Shown: piece after piece, positions 34,040 to 42,859 of the stretch | Numbering within the stretch: the stretch's first letter is position 1 | Layout of the letters: every line of letters starts with the position of its first letter | From: GCA-003244245 sp052390115 | GTDB lineage: Bacteria > Actinomycetota > Actinomycetes > Mycobacteriales > Pseudonocardiaceae | Length of the DNA stretch: 64,000 bases | Assembly: GCA_052390115.1 (NCBI GenBank) | Contig: JBQTHE010000053.1 | Location: 1-64,000 of the forward strand | Direction of reading: 5' to 3' | Program-made: the position numbers and the translations under genes | Notes under the pieces: model-generated | Seen by the model: only the letters and a program-made list of their open reading frames with translations | Databases searched by the model: none | Told to the model about the DNA's origin: nothing

Positions 34040-34102
34040 GCTCACTGCAACGTCGGTGATGTCGAGTTCACTACGTGCACAATCGCTGCGCACGTAGTGC
34101 CG
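34040..34102. repeat. Dispersed ~65-bp repeat, copy 2
   Basis: This matches 28480-28544 in order and sequence blocks. Here CACTACGTGC and GCACGTAGTG form a perfect 10-bp stem around 11 nt, so the conserved core GCACAATCGCTGCGC (34077-34091) sits in the loop region. It ends 9 bp from the stop of the convergent glycosyltransferase gene. Confidence 0.8.
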
Positions 34103-34111
34103 GGTGATTCG

Positions 34112-34936
34112 CTATTCGCGCACTGGTTGGCCGCTGACAAATTCGCGATGCTGGCCCCGGTACTGCCAACGTAGCCGCCAGGGTCGCAGGGCTGACTCGG
34201 CCTTGACTCGGAAGTCCATCTTGGACTGACCCACGGCGCGATCGGTGAAATGGATGGGTATCTCCATGATCTGGCAACCCCGGCGGCGGGCAAGGAAATT
34301 CATCTCGACCTGGAAGGCGTAACCGTTGGACCGGACGCGGGCGAGATCAAGACTCCGGAGCTCACAAGCGCTCCATAGTTTGAAACCAGCGGTGGCGTCA
34401 TGGATGTCCAGGTCAAGGACGCGGTTGGCGTACCAGTTCCCGAAGCCTGACCAGTACCTGCGGTTGATGCCCCAGCTGCTGTCGATACTGCCGCCGGGGA
34501 CGTAGCGGGAGCCGATCACGAGATCCGCGCCTGTTCGCAAGGCGGTGTGCAGCAGCCTGGGGATCGCGTCTACTGGATGGGAGCCGTCAGCGTCCATCTG
34601 TACGATCCACTCCGGCTCGTCGGGCGTGGCGGGGAAGTGGTCAAAATAGCCGTTGAGCGCGGCGGTGAACCCTTCCACGTAAGCGCGACCCAGCCCGTTC
34701 TTCATCGTGCGGTGCAGGACCGAGACGCGCTCGTGGGTCTGGGCCAACTCGTCAGCCAGCTGGCCGGTGCCATCCGGCGAATCGTCATCAACGACGAGCA
34801 CCCGCAACGCCTCCAAGCGCAACGCGAGCAACGCGTCCACCAGCGACGGGAGGTTGTCCGCTTCGTTGTAGGTGGGCACCACCACCGTCACCGGCGTGCG
34901 CCACTCGTCGCCGCGCAGCTCGGCGAGCTCGGTCAC
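34112..34936 (-). CDS. Polyprenol-phosphate mannosyltransferase-like family 2 glycosyltransferase
   Basis: 274-residue GT-A protein resembling Ppm1/dolichol-phosphate mannose synthase. VTVVVPTYNEADNLPSLV opens the fold; VLVVDDDSPDGTGQLA holds the nucleotide-binding Asp residues; and WIVQMDADGSHP has the DxD metal motif. GSRYVPGGSI and FQVEMNFLARRRG are family features. There is no C-terminal acyltransferase or membrane domain, so it is the soluble form. Such enzymes load mannose onto polyprenyl phosphate for lipomannan or protein mannosylation. This may be the cellular Ppm or a cluster-specific enzyme. Confidence 0.88.
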   Translation of the reverse strand: MTELAELRGDEWRTPVTVVVPTYNEADNLPSLVDALLALRLEALRVLVVDDDSPDGTGQLADELAQTHERVSVLHRTMKNGLGRAYVEGFTAALNGYFDHFPATPDEPEWIVQMDADGSHPVDAIPRLLHTALRTGADLVIGSRYVPGGSIDSSWGINRRYWSGFGNWYANRVLDLDIHDATAGFKLWSACELRSLDLARVRSNGYAFQVEMNFLARRRGCQIMEIPIHFTDRAVGQSKMDFRVKAESALRPWRLRWQYRGQHREFVSGQPVRE

Positions 34937-35030
34937 GGAGTGCTCCTTCGGACGTCGACGTGTTCGTAGCGCAGCACGAATAATGCCCTAAGCCTGGACC
35001 GCACGATGATCGAGAAGCAGTAGGTGCCGT

Positions 35031-36326
35031 TCAGTGCACAGTCTGAGAGTAGGCGTTGACCACCTCGTCGACCTGCTCGTAGCCGACCCGGAGCAGGAAG
35101 GTGCTGTTGCGTCCGTAGGACTTCATCCCCAGCACGAAGAAGTTCGGCTCCGGCACCCGCAGTGCATCCACCCCATGCGAAGCCTGTGCTAGGCAATCCC
35201 CCGAGCCGTCACCCGCTGCGCCCAGCAGCGCCGCCGACAGGTTCATCGGCGCGGCGGTGGCGTAGCACTCGTGCACCTGCAGCTGCCGGTACAGCGAAGT
35301 GTCACCCAGGAAGCCGGTCAATCCGATGATGCGGTCGACGACGAGCTCGTCGACGTCGCCGGTGGTGGACCGGAGTGTGACCACCACCCCGTCGTCGGTG
35401 CCGTGTTTGGGGATCCGGAGTGAGTCGATCACCACGGCGGTGCGCACCTGGACGCCGGGGACCGCGCCGGACCGCAACCGCTGGGCTACCGCGACCAACT
35501 CCTGGCGCTGCTCCAGGGGGTCTTCGGGAACCTCCCCCCAGTCCGGGTCGGCCGCCCGCACCGCCCACACCACGCTCGTTCCGGGTCGCTCGACCACCAG
35601 CTCTGCAAGATCACGCGCTACGGTCTGGGCTGACTTGCCGGCGCCGACCAGCAGTACCCTGCGGCCCGCCCACTCGTCGGCCTCGCGACCCAGATCGGGG
35701 ATCCGGCTGGTGATCCGGTCAGCCACCCGCAACTCGCCCGGTGCCGGGATCCCGCCGTCGCCGAGGAAATTGGCCCGGCCGTAGTTGCCGGTGCAGTCCA
35801 GCAGCAGATCAGCGTGCTCGACCCGTTCGACGTCGTCGGCGCCATCGTGTGGGCCGGCCAGCAGCAACCGGAACGGGTGCGAACCGCGCTGCTGGGTCGC
35901 GATCTCCTCGTGCTTGAGCAGGCCCTGCCGGGCGACGGCGAGCACCTGGGTGCGGCGGCGAATGACCGCGGCCAGCGCGGGTAGCTCGGCCAACGGGCGA
36001 AGCAACTGCTCGGCGAACTCACCGCCGGTCGGGCAGTGCTCAGCCGGTCCGGGTGGGGCAATGCCGGCGGCGTTCAGATACCCGAGCATCCGCGGTGACA
36101 CGTTCATCGACCAGGGCGTGAACAGCCGGATGTGGCTCCACGCTGTCACGTTGGCCGCCACCGAGGCAGCCGACTCGTACACGGTGCAGGGCCAACCGTT
36201 GTCCAGGCAGGCCAGCGCGGCATCCAGGCCGATCGGCCCGGCGCCGAGGATCGCGACGCGGCCAGGTCCAGGATTGGATGCGGGTGTCTCGAGGCCCTCG
36301 GTGGTTGCGTCAGCTACCGCGGTCAC
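35031..36326 (-). CDS. FAD-dependent NAD(P)-binding oxidoreductase (flavin monooxygenase-like)
   Basis: 431 residues. The first dinucleotide motif is RVAILGAGPIGLDAALAC near residue 25. SHIRLFTPWSMNVSP follows, and the second Rossmann motif is RVLLVGAGKSAQTVARDLAEL. VVDRIIGLTGFLGD resembles the ATG-type motif of flavin-containing monooxygenases. GTG 36326, preceded by GGAGGG, is chosen; the frame is open to 36470 but would overlap the divergent gene. The C-terminus MKSYGRNSTFLLRVGYEQV is typical of the group. Substrate unknown; it stands 101 bp from the TIGR04283-like transferase, divergently. Confidence 0.82.
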   Translation of the reverse strand: MTAVADATTEGLETPASNPGPGRVAILGAGPIGLDAALACLDNGWPCTVYESAASVAANVTAWSHIRLFTPWSMNVSPRMLGYLNAAGIAPPGPAEHCPTGGEFAEQLLRPLAELPALAAVIRRRTQVLAVARQGLLKHEEIATQQRGSHPFRLLLAGPHDGADDVERVEHADLLLDCTGNYGRANFLGDGGIPAPGELRVADRITSRIPDLGREADEWAGRRVLLVGAGKSAQTVARDLAELVVERPGTSVVWAVRAADPDWGEVPEDPLEQRQELVAVAQRLRSGAVPGVQVRTAVVIDSLRIPKHGTDDGVVVTLRSTTGDVDELVVDRIIGLTGFLGDTSLYRQLQVHECYATAAPMNLSAALLGAAGDGSGDCLAQASHGVDALRVPEPNFFVLGMKSYGRNSTFLLRVGYEQVDEVVNAYSQTVH

Positions 36327-36427
36327 GTGCCCTCCGTCAGCTCGGTCATGCTCGAATGCGCCCATAAGGTAGGGGCTATTCCAGCTACCTGTTCGGCGCT
36401 GGCGGGGAGATCGGATCGACCACGACC

Positions 36428-37165
36428 ATGGTAAGCAAGCCGCTGACGGTGTCGATCGTGGTGCCTGCACTCAATGAGGCAGCACACATCGAGGGCTGCC
36501 TGCGGCGGTTGCGCGGCGACTTCCCCGACTGCGAGCTGGTGGTGGTCGACGGCGGCAGCACCGATGAGACCTTCGACCTCGCGGCGCGGCACGCCCACAC
36601 CGTCCGCAGCGCTGCCGGCCGCGCCACCCAGATGAACGCCGGAGCCGCGCTGACCACCGGTGACATCCTCTGGTTCATCCACGTGGACTGCCAGGTCCCT
36701 CCCGAGGCCCTCGCCTTGCTCCGGCGCGCGGTCGCCGACTCCGGCGTGGTCGGCGGCGGCCTGCAACTGAGATTCGACCAGCGCACCCTCGGGCTGGACT
36801 GCCTGGCGATCAGCTCCAACCAGCGGGCTCGCCGGCTGCACTGGATATTTGGCGACCAGGCGATGTTCGTCCGCCGTGACGTGTTCGAGGCGGTAGGTGG
36901 CTTCCCCGCGCTGCCGCTCATGGAGGATCTGGAAATGTCGCGCATCTTGCGGCGACGGGGTCGGCTTGTGGTGCTACCGGCCACCGTCACCGCCTCGGCT
37001 CGGCGGCTGATCGAGCAGGGGCCGTGGCGCATGACCGTGCTGATGCAGCTACTCAAGCTGCAGTATTTCCTCGGCGTCGATCCGGAGCGGATTCGCCGAC
37101 GTTACGAAGTGGGCACCCGCCGCGGGCGTCGGCGCCGGTCGGCTACCACCCGGGCCCGGCAATAG
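36428..37165 (+). CDS. Family 2 glycosyltransferase resembling rSAM/selenodomain-associated transferase 2
   Basis: 245 residues. SIVVPALNEAAHIEGCLRRL starts the GT-A fold; VVVDGGSTDETFDLA binds nucleotide; GRATQMNAGA and WFIHVDCQVP are hallmark blocks of TIGR04283-type enzymes, with His-Val-Asp in place of the common His-Ala-Asp; FVRRDVFEAVGGFPALPLMEDLEMSRILRRRG and TASARR follow. That family was named for neighbouring radical SAM proteins with selenocysteine/Cys domains, notable given the UGA-containing gene 6 kb away. The C-terminal tail is very Arg-rich. Confidence 0.82.
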   Translation: MVSKPLTVSIVVPALNEAAHIEGCLRRLRGDFPDCELVVVDGGSTDETFDLAARHAHTVRSAAGRATQMNAGAALTTGDILWFIHVDCQVPPEALALLRRAVADSGVVGGGLQLRFDQRTLGLDCLAISSNQRARRLHWIFGDQAMFVRRDVFEAVGGFPALPLMEDLEMSRILRRRGRLVVLPATVTASARRLIEQGPWRMTVLMQLLKLQYFLGVDPERIRRRYEVGTRRGRRRRSATTRARQ

Positions 37166-37188
37166 GACGGCAATAGGACACTGGCGTC

Positions 37189-38235
37189 ATGGCAGACGCA
37201 CCACGGTTGTGGATGCGGCACGAGGTGCGACCCACCGAACGCCGCGCACCGATCGTGCCCGCGGACGTGCGGCTGCTCGTCGACGAAGGAATCCTGGTCA
37301 CCGTCGAGGAGTCACCGCAGCGGGTGTTCCCGGTGGACGACTACGCCGCGGCGGGCTGCGCGGTAGCCCCGGCGGGCAGCTGGGTCGACGCACCGGACGA
37401 CGTATTCGTGGTCGGCCTCAAGGAGCTGCCGGATATCCCGGAGGCTCTGCGCCACCGGCACGTCTACTTCGGACACGCATACAAGGGCCAGGCGGCCGCG
37501 GCCGAGCTGCTCAGCCGGTTCGTCACGGGCGGTGGTGCGTTGCTCGACCTGGAGTATTTGACCGACGAGGCCGGGCATCGCCTGGCCGCGTTCGGGTACT
37601 GGGCCGGTTACGTCGGCGCCGGGCTGGCCGTGCTGCACCTGTGCGGGTCCCTGGAGACGCCGCTGCGCCCGCAGACCCGCGATGAGCTTGATGAGGCGCT
37701 TCGCTCCACGTCCGGCACTCCGACGGCGCTGGTGATCGGGGCGCTCGGCCGGTGCGGGCGGGGTGCCCGCGATGCGCTCGCGATGGCCGGCCTGGCCCCG
37801 ACCTCCTGGTCTCTCGAGGAGACGCGAAACCTGGACAAGCCGGCGCTGCTGGCGCACGACATGCTGGTCAACACCGTGCTCAACACCCACCCGGTGGCGC
37901 CGTTCGTCACGGAGTCCGATTTGGACGATCCGGCGCGCAAGCTGCGGGTGCTGGCCGACGTCAGCTGCGACGTAACCTCGGACTGCAACGTGCTGCCGGT
38001 CTCCGATCGGATCACCGAGTGGGACGCGCCGGCGCGGCGCCTGCGCGAGGGCCACACCCCGGTCGATGTGATCGCCATCGACAACCTGCCGTCGCTGCTG
38101 CCGGCTGAGGCAAGCGCCGCCTTCTCCGCCGACCTGGTGCCGCACCTTCGGATGCTGGGCAACGAGGCCAGGCCGTGGCGACGCGCCCTGGACCATTTCC
38201 ACACCGCCACGAGGGGACTCCGGTCAGCGGGGTAG
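37189..38235 (+). CDS. Saccharopine dehydrogenase (NAD+, L-lysine-forming)-like protein
   Basis: 348 residues of the alanine-dehydrogenase/transhydrogenase superfamily, closest to yeast Lys1-type saccharopine dehydrogenase. LWMRHEVRPTERRAPIVPADV is the N-terminal substrate-site block, with YFGHAYKGQ and LLDLEYLTDE after it. VIGALGRCGRGARDAL is the Rossmann motif, ADVSCDVTSDCNVLPV the later conserved block. In bacteria such enzymes serve lysine breakdown or polyamine-related reactions; the exact substrate is inferred. The 3' end overlaps the convergent quinone oxidoreductase by 12 bp. Confidence 0.85.
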   Translation: MADAPRLWMRHEVRPTERRAPIVPADVRLLVDEGILVTVEESPQRVFPVDDYAAAGCAVAPAGSWVDAPDDVFVVGLKELPDIPEALRHRHVYFGHAYKGQAAAAELLSRFVTGGGALLDLEYLTDEAGHRLAAFGYWAGYVGAGLAVLHLCGSLETPLRPQTRDELDEALRSTSGTPTALVIGALGRCGRGARDALAMAGLAPTSWSLEETRNLDKPALLAHDMLVNTVLNTHPVAPFVTESDLDDPARKLRVLADVSCDVTSDCNVLPVSDRITEWDAPARRLREGHTPVDVIAIDNLPSLLPAEASAAFSADLVPHLRMLGNEARPWRRALDHFHTATRGLRSAG

Positions 38236-39198
38236 CAGCAGGAGCTTGCCGGTGGTGCGGCGGCCCTGCAGGTCCTGATGGGCGCGGCGGGCCTCGGCCA
38301 GCGGGTAGCGACCGCCGATGCTGATCCGCAGCGACCCGTCCTGGATTGCGTCGAACACCTCGCCTGCTCGCCAGGTGAGCTCGTCGCGGGTCGCGACATA
38401 GTGCGCCAGCATCGGGCGGGTGAGGAACACCGAGCCGGCCGAATTCAGCCGCATTGGGTCCACCGGGGGCACCCGCCCGCTGGCCGCGCCGTAGAGCGCG
38501 AGCATCCCGCGTGGACGAAGCGAGGCGAGGCTGGCGTCGAACGTCGACGCGCCAACCCCGTCGTAGACAGCGGCGACGCCTTGCCCGCCGGTCAACCGGC
38601 GGACCTCGCCGGCTACGTCGTCGATCTCGGTGTAGCGGATCACGTCCGCCGCTCCGGCCTCCCGAGCCAGCCGCTCTTTCTCCAGGGTGGATACGGTCCC
38701 GATCACCCGGCCGCCACGGGCGGTGGCCAGCTGGGTGAGCAGCTGACCCATCCCGCCCGCCGCGGCGTGGACCAGTACGGTGTCGCCGGGCTGCACGGGG
38801 TGCACGGACACCGTGAGGTAGTGCGCGGTCATGCCCTGCAGCAGGCTGCCCGCTGCGGTCTCAATGTCCACGCCGTCGGGTACCGGCAGGGCCTGCTCGG
38901 CGGGCACCACGGCAAGGTCGGCGTAGCTGCCGAGGCTGGTCGCCCACGCCACCCGGTCACCGACCGCGATGCCGCCGGTGCCGGGGCCAACGGCGATAAC
39001 GGTGCCGGCGCCCTCCGAACCGGGGATGAACGGCAGCGGGATCGGGTACGCGCCGCTGCGGAAGTAGGTGTCGATGTAGTTGACCCCGGCTGCGGCGAGC
39101 TCGACGAGCAGCTGGCCGGGGCCAGGCTCCGGGTCAGGTAGCTCAGCCAGCCGCAGGACCTCGGGACCGCCGGTCTCGGTGACCTGGATCGCGCGCAT
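38224..39198 (-). CDS. NADPH:quinone oxidoreductase, MDR superfamily
   Basis: 324-residue zinc-independent medium-chain dehydrogenase/reductase (QOR/zeta-crystallin type). The GroES-like N-terminus has VNYIDTYFRSGAYP and IPGSEGAGTVIAVG; the nucleotide motif is VLVHAAAGGMGQLLTQLA. No structural-zinc Cys cluster is present. It probably reduces quinones with NADPH. It starts 9 bp after the DUF885 gene and likely shares its transcript with ctaA and DUF885. Confidence 0.93.
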   Translation of the reverse strand: MRAIQVTETGGPEVLRLAELPDPEPGPGQLLVELAAAGVNYIDTYFRSGAYPIPLPFIPGSEGAGTVIAVGPGTGGIAVGDRVAWATSLGSYADLAVVPAEQALPVPDGVDIETAAGSLLQGMTAHYLTVSVHPVQPGDTVLVHAAAGGMGQLLTQLATARGGRVIGTVSTLEKERLAREAGAADVIRYTEIDDVAGEVRRLTGGQGVAAVYDGVGASTFDASLASLRPRGMLALYGAASGRVPPVDPMRLNSAGSVFLTRPMLAHYVATRDELTWRAGEVFDAIQDGSLRISIGGRYPLAEARRAHQDLQGRRTTGKLLLLPR

Positions 39199-39207
39199 GG
39201 CGCCAGC

Positions 39208-40803
39208 CTACGAGCCGCCGGCCAAGGCCCTCCTGGCCAGCCCGAGCGGCAGGCACCCGGAACCGGCGAGGGTGTCGTGGAATCCCCGTAGGTCGCCGGT
39301 CCACTCCGTGCGCATGTGCTCGATCTCCAGGCACCCGGTCAGGTAGGAGGGAGCCTGGGTGGGCCAGGCGCAGTACCGGTCGACCTCGGCTTTGGCGGTG
39401 CCGGGGGACAGCGACGCACGGGTGGCCATGAATTCCTCGGCCTGTGCCGGGTCCATGTCCTCGCAGTGCAGGGCGGTGTCCACCACGATCCGGGCTGCCC
39501 GGAAGATCCGGGCTTCCAGGTGCGCGAGCTCGTGCGCCGGATCGGTGAAGTAGCCCTGCTGGCGCATCATGCCCTCGGCGTAGAGCGCCCAACCCTCCGC
39601 GAAGTAGCTGCTGCGATGCACGGCCCGCACCGCCGGGGACCGGTCGGCCGACCAGGACAGCTGCCAGTGATGCCCGGGGTAGGCCTCATGCACGGCGATG
39701 GTGGGCAACTGCGCGCGGGCGTTGGTGCGCAGCCGCTGGGTGATCTGCTCGTCGGTGGCGCCGTCCGGGGTGAAGGGCACGAAGAAGTGGCCGGTGCGGG
39801 ATCGGGTCAGTGCAGGCGGCTGCAGGTAGGAGGCCACCGCGAGGATCGGGCGTTGGAAGGCCGGTGCCGGCACTACCCGGCACTGCTCGCCTTCGGCGAA
39901 AGTCACCAGTTCGCGGTCGGCGAGGAAGGCCCGGGCCCGCGCGGTCTCGGCCTCGTACTCCGCGCGCATCGCCTGCAACGTGGGCGGGTGGTCGTCCTGC
40001 AGGGCTTCCATGGTGGCTCGCCAGTCGGCGCTGCCGCCGGGCACCTGGACTGCCAGCTCCCGCATCTGCGCATCGAGGGTGTCCCAGGCCGCGACGCCCC
40101 GGCGGTGCAGCTCGGCTGCTCCGTGGCCAAGCAGCTCTCGCTGTTGTAATAGCGCTGAGTAGAGGGTCTCGCCTGTTCGCCAGTCGCCGGTGGCGCGATC
40201 AGCGAAGTCGGTGAGGAAATCGGTGGTCTCCTCGAACGCCTGCACCGCAGGTCCGGCCGCGTTCACCAGGCGCGCCCGCAGCTCCGGGTCGGTGACCTCG
40301 GCGGGCAGCGAGTCGCGAAGAAACGCCGGCCCGGCGGCGGCCTGCCCGACAGCCCGGCGCACTATCCGCGGCGCGGCCAGCCCGGCGTCCAGGTTCGCCC
40401 GGCACGACGCCAGCACCGCGGGCAGCTCCGTGAGCCGGGACACTGCCGCGTCCACCAGCTCCGGCTCCGGGTGTAGCCGGTGCAGGAACGGCAGCAGCAA
40501 ACCGGCGAACACGGGGGTGAGATACACCGACGGGTCGCGCCGCCAGGCAGGCCACCCGGCTAGCAGCAGCTCTCCCCGCAGCGTCGAGACGACGAGGTCC
40601 CGATCGATCCCGTCCTGCTCAGCCTCGAACCGGGCCAGCCACGTCGTGGCCTCCCGCATGTGGTTATCGAAGGCGGCGGCGCTGAAGTCGCCGAGCCGGT
40701 GGGAGTACCCGGGGGCGCCGAGCGCGTCCGCGTGCACCGGGTTCCGGTCGAAGTACCAGTCGAGGTAGGCGGCGATCTGGCCGGGCTCAGGATCGTGGCT
40801 CAC
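39208..40803 (-). CDS. DUF885 family protein
   Basis: 531 residues of the DUF885 family, an uncharacterised, largely helical group with a metallopeptidase-like signature. IAVHEAYPGHHWQLSW holds the His-Glu and second His expected of a zinc site, and SSYFAEGWALYAEGMM may give the third ligand. No signal peptide is visible, so it is cytoplasmic. It lies 11 bp downstream of ctaA and 9 bp upstream of qor. Peptidase activity is inferred from the motif only. Confidence 0.9.
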   Translation of the reverse strand: MSHDPEPGQIAAYLDWYFDRNPVHADALGAPGYSHRLGDFSAAAFDNHMREATTWLARFEAEQDGIDRDLVVSTLRGELLLAGWPAWRRDPSVYLTPVFAGLLLPFLHRLHPEPELVDAAVSRLTELPAVLASCRANLDAGLAAPRIVRRAVGQAAAGPAFLRDSLPAEVTDPELRARLVNAAGPAVQAFEETTDFLTDFADRATGDWRTGETLYSALLQQRELLGHGAAELHRRGVAAWDTLDAQMRELAVQVPGGSADWRATMEALQDDHPPTLQAMRAEYEAETARARAFLADRELVTFAEGEQCRVVPAPAFQRPILAVASYLQPPALTRSRTGHFFVPFTPDGATDEQITQRLRTNARAQLPTIAVHEAYPGHHWQLSWSADRSPAVRAVHRSSYFAEGWALYAEGMMRQQGYFTDPAHELAHLEARIFRAARIVVDTALHCEDMDPAQAEEFMATRASLSPGTAKAEVDRYCAWPTQAPSYLTGCLEIEHMRTEWTGDLRGFHDTLAGSGCLPLGLARRALAGGS

Positions 40804-40814
40804 GACTCTCGAAA

Positions 40815-41789
40815 CTATCCCAACCTTTGCGCCGGTCGGGACTCCCTCGCCGCTGGATCACCGGCGTGCGGTGCCGGCAGGGGCACGTGGTCGCGGATCC
40901 GGCAGCTCGTCCAGAACGCGGCCATCGCCACGACCACCAAGCCAGCACCTAGGACGTGCAGCGCGACCAGTGCTTCGGGCACCCCGGTGAGGTACTGCAC
41001 GAGACCCAGCGTGCCCTGGGCGAGCACCACGCCGACCAGCACTGTGTAGTACCGCCAGGTGCGAGCCGGCACACCCACCGCCCGCAGCGCGAAACCCAGA
41101 CCGGCGAGCAATCCGAGGAAGCCGACGAGCAGATCGGCGTGCAGCTGCGCCATTGCCGGGACACCAACCGCGAGCCGGGGAGTAGCGGTGTCGCCGGCGT
41201 GCGGCCCCGCTGCGGTCACCAGCGTCCCGGCGATCAGCAGCGCCGCTAGTACTGCAGTGGAGATGCCCAGCAAGCCGCGTAGCGCGCCAGGTAGGTGCCA
41301 GTGCGGCGGGGCGTCGCCCTCAGCGAAGGCCGCGACCAGCAGCACCGCCAGCCACACCAGCACCATCGACACGAGAAAGTGCGCCGCGACGGTCCACCAC
41401 GCCAGCCCGGTCAGGACCGTGATGCCGCCGAGGACGGCCTGCAACGCGACACCGAGTGGCATCGTCGCCGCCAGCAGTACCAGCCGCCGGCGCCGGGGCC
41501 GGACCAGCAGCGCGACCACCAGGCAGGCCAGCCCGACCAGACCGACCAGGCCGGTGAGCAGGCGATTGCCGAACTCGATCCACTGATTGAGTGCGGCGAC
41601 GTCCGGATGTGGTTCCGGCACCAGGCTGCCCGGGAAGCACTGCGGCCAGGTCGGGCAGCCCAACCCTGAGCCGGTCACCCGCACCACTGAGCCGGTTACC
41701 GCGATGCCCCCCTGGGTGATCACCGCAGCGATCGCCGTAGCCCGCGACAGGCCGGCCAGCGGGCGCGTCGGGGAGGCTGCGGCAGGCAC
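40815..41789 (-). CDS. ctaA: Heme A synthase (CtaA/Cox15)
   Basis: 324-residue membrane enzyme that oxidises heme O to heme A. Eight hydrophobic spans are visible. GSVVRVTGSGLGCPTWPQCFPGS contains the conserved Cys pair region of the first extracellular loop, and heme-ligand His residues occur in AAHFLVSM, QLHADLLVG and ALHVLGAG. GTG 41789 is chosen because the family starts near here; no good ribosome-binding site is seen, and an ATG at 41933 with a low-complexity leader is the alternative. It works after CtaB (22.8 kb). Confidence 0.9.
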   Translation of the reverse strand: MPAAASPTRPLAGLSRATAIAAVITQGGIAVTGSVVRVTGSGLGCPTWPQCFPGSLVPEPHPDVAALNQWIEFGNRLLTGLVGLVGLACLVVALLVRPRRRRLVLLAATMPLGVALQAVLGGITVLTGLAWWTVAAHFLVSMVLVWLAVLLVAAFAEGDAPPHWHLPGALRGLLGISTAVLAALLIAGTLVTAAGPHAGDTATPRLAVGVPAMAQLHADLLVGFLGLLAGLGFALRAVGVPARTWRYYTVLVGVVLAQGTLGLVQYLTGVPEALVALHVLGAGLVVVAMAAFWTSCRIRDHVPLPAPHAGDPAARESRPAQRLG

Positions 41790-42164
41790 AGCTGAGATGG
41801 TAGGTATCCGCCGCGCCTGCCCTCCCTCGGGTACGTCGGCTTGCTGAGGAGAGTTCGTCTCCTGTGCCGTCGAAGCGGCAGCTACCCCATCGGTGAGTAC
41901 CAACCGGCGATGGTTCCCGCCCGATGCCAGCAATGCCGGTCTCGGGGCTTTCGGTTATTGGACGACGAGTTCGTGTTCGTCGAGTCGCTGGCTGGAGAGC
42001 AGTTGCTGAGTACTTCGGAGCAGGCCCGGCCCATCCTCGAAGCGTTTCGAGACGCTCCGCGCTTCGTCGACTACAGGGCCGGATGCCGTGGCCTGTCGAG
42101 CGTGCCGCGACTGAGCTGAGGAAATGAAAACGGTGCTGGCTCAGCCGCGACGACGCGGATCGGC

Positions 42165-42332
42165 TTAGTGTCGGATGATTTTCCACTTCTTGTAGTCCCG
42201 ATACTTGTCCTTGCCCGCCCAGACGTTGTGCATGTCCCGCCGGGCACGAAGGCGCTCCGCTCGCCATCGGCCGAGGGTCATGCCGCCACCGATACCGAGG
42301 ATGATCAACCAAAGCATCATGTTGTTGTCCAT
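42165..42332 (-). CDS. Small single-span membrane protein
   Basis: 55 residues: one N-terminal hydrophobic segment (MMLWLIILGIGGGMTLG) then a strongly basic, aromatic tail (RWRAERLRARRDMHNVW, ending KKWKIIRH). Short proteins of this pattern occur in related actinobacteria, but no function is known to me. ATG 42332 is taken because it places the span at the N-terminus; the frame is open to 42410. Confidence 0.5.
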   Translation of the reverse strand: MDNNMMLWLIILGIGGGMTLGRWRAERLRARRDMHNVWAGKDKYRDYKKWKIIRH

Positions 42333-42735
42333 AACGGAATGTATATCGGTCCCGTCACCGACCGTAGTGCTTAGTGGACAGCGACGCGCCGTGCACGATC
42401 GGGGGGACACGCAGGGGGAGAATGACCTGACGCAGAACGACAGCCGGGAGCTGTGAGAACTCCCGGCAATCTACTAACCAAATACGCGGACCTGATCGTC
42501 CTTGGCACGTATTTGGCTCGCCACCAATGGCAGAAGTGTACGACACACCTGCCGGGTCCGTCCGCCAGGTAGTCGAGGTCAGCGTGTCGAGAGACACGGA
42601 GGACTCCATGAGCCACAACGGGATCTGCGTGCAACGCCCCGACGCCTCCGCGCCGTCCTATACGAGCGCCTGGGCTCAGTAGTGGTCGCTGAGCTGATCT
42701 TCGCGACGCTCCCGGCCAACTAGCCCGCCGGATCG
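42333..42735. other. ~400-bp region without a supported gene
   Basis: Small open frames exist on both strands, but none has domain similarity, good codon use or a ribosome-binding site. The stretch separates the small membrane protein from the hairpin element at 42736. Confidence 0.4.
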
Positions 42736-42818
42736 GGGCGAACAGCTCTCCTGTTCCCGAACTCAACAGGAGAGCTGTTCGCCCGGCCCCGGACAGCTCT
42801 CCTGTTGAGTTCGGGAAC
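42736..42818. terminator. Three-copy inverted repeat able to form two alternative hairpins
   Basis: GGGCGAACAGCTCTCCTGTT (42736-42755) pairs perfectly with 42765-42784, giving a 20-bp stem with a 9-nt loop. Segment 42753-42778 also pairs perfectly over 26 bp with 42793-42818. The two structures exclude each other. It lies 42 bp beyond the stop of the minus-strand ABC permease, so a terminator role is plausible although there is no T-tract. Confidence 0.6.
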
Positions 42819-42859
42819 CGGAGGGTTGATCGCAAACCTGGAGGTTGGGGCCTGCGGGT

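Noticed and set aside
41910..42119. Plus-strand frame with EFVFVESLAGEQLL, faintly like the C-terminus of DUF5753 XRE regulators
   Set aside because: The resemblance is short and the rest of the family is missing; too weak to call even a pseudogene.
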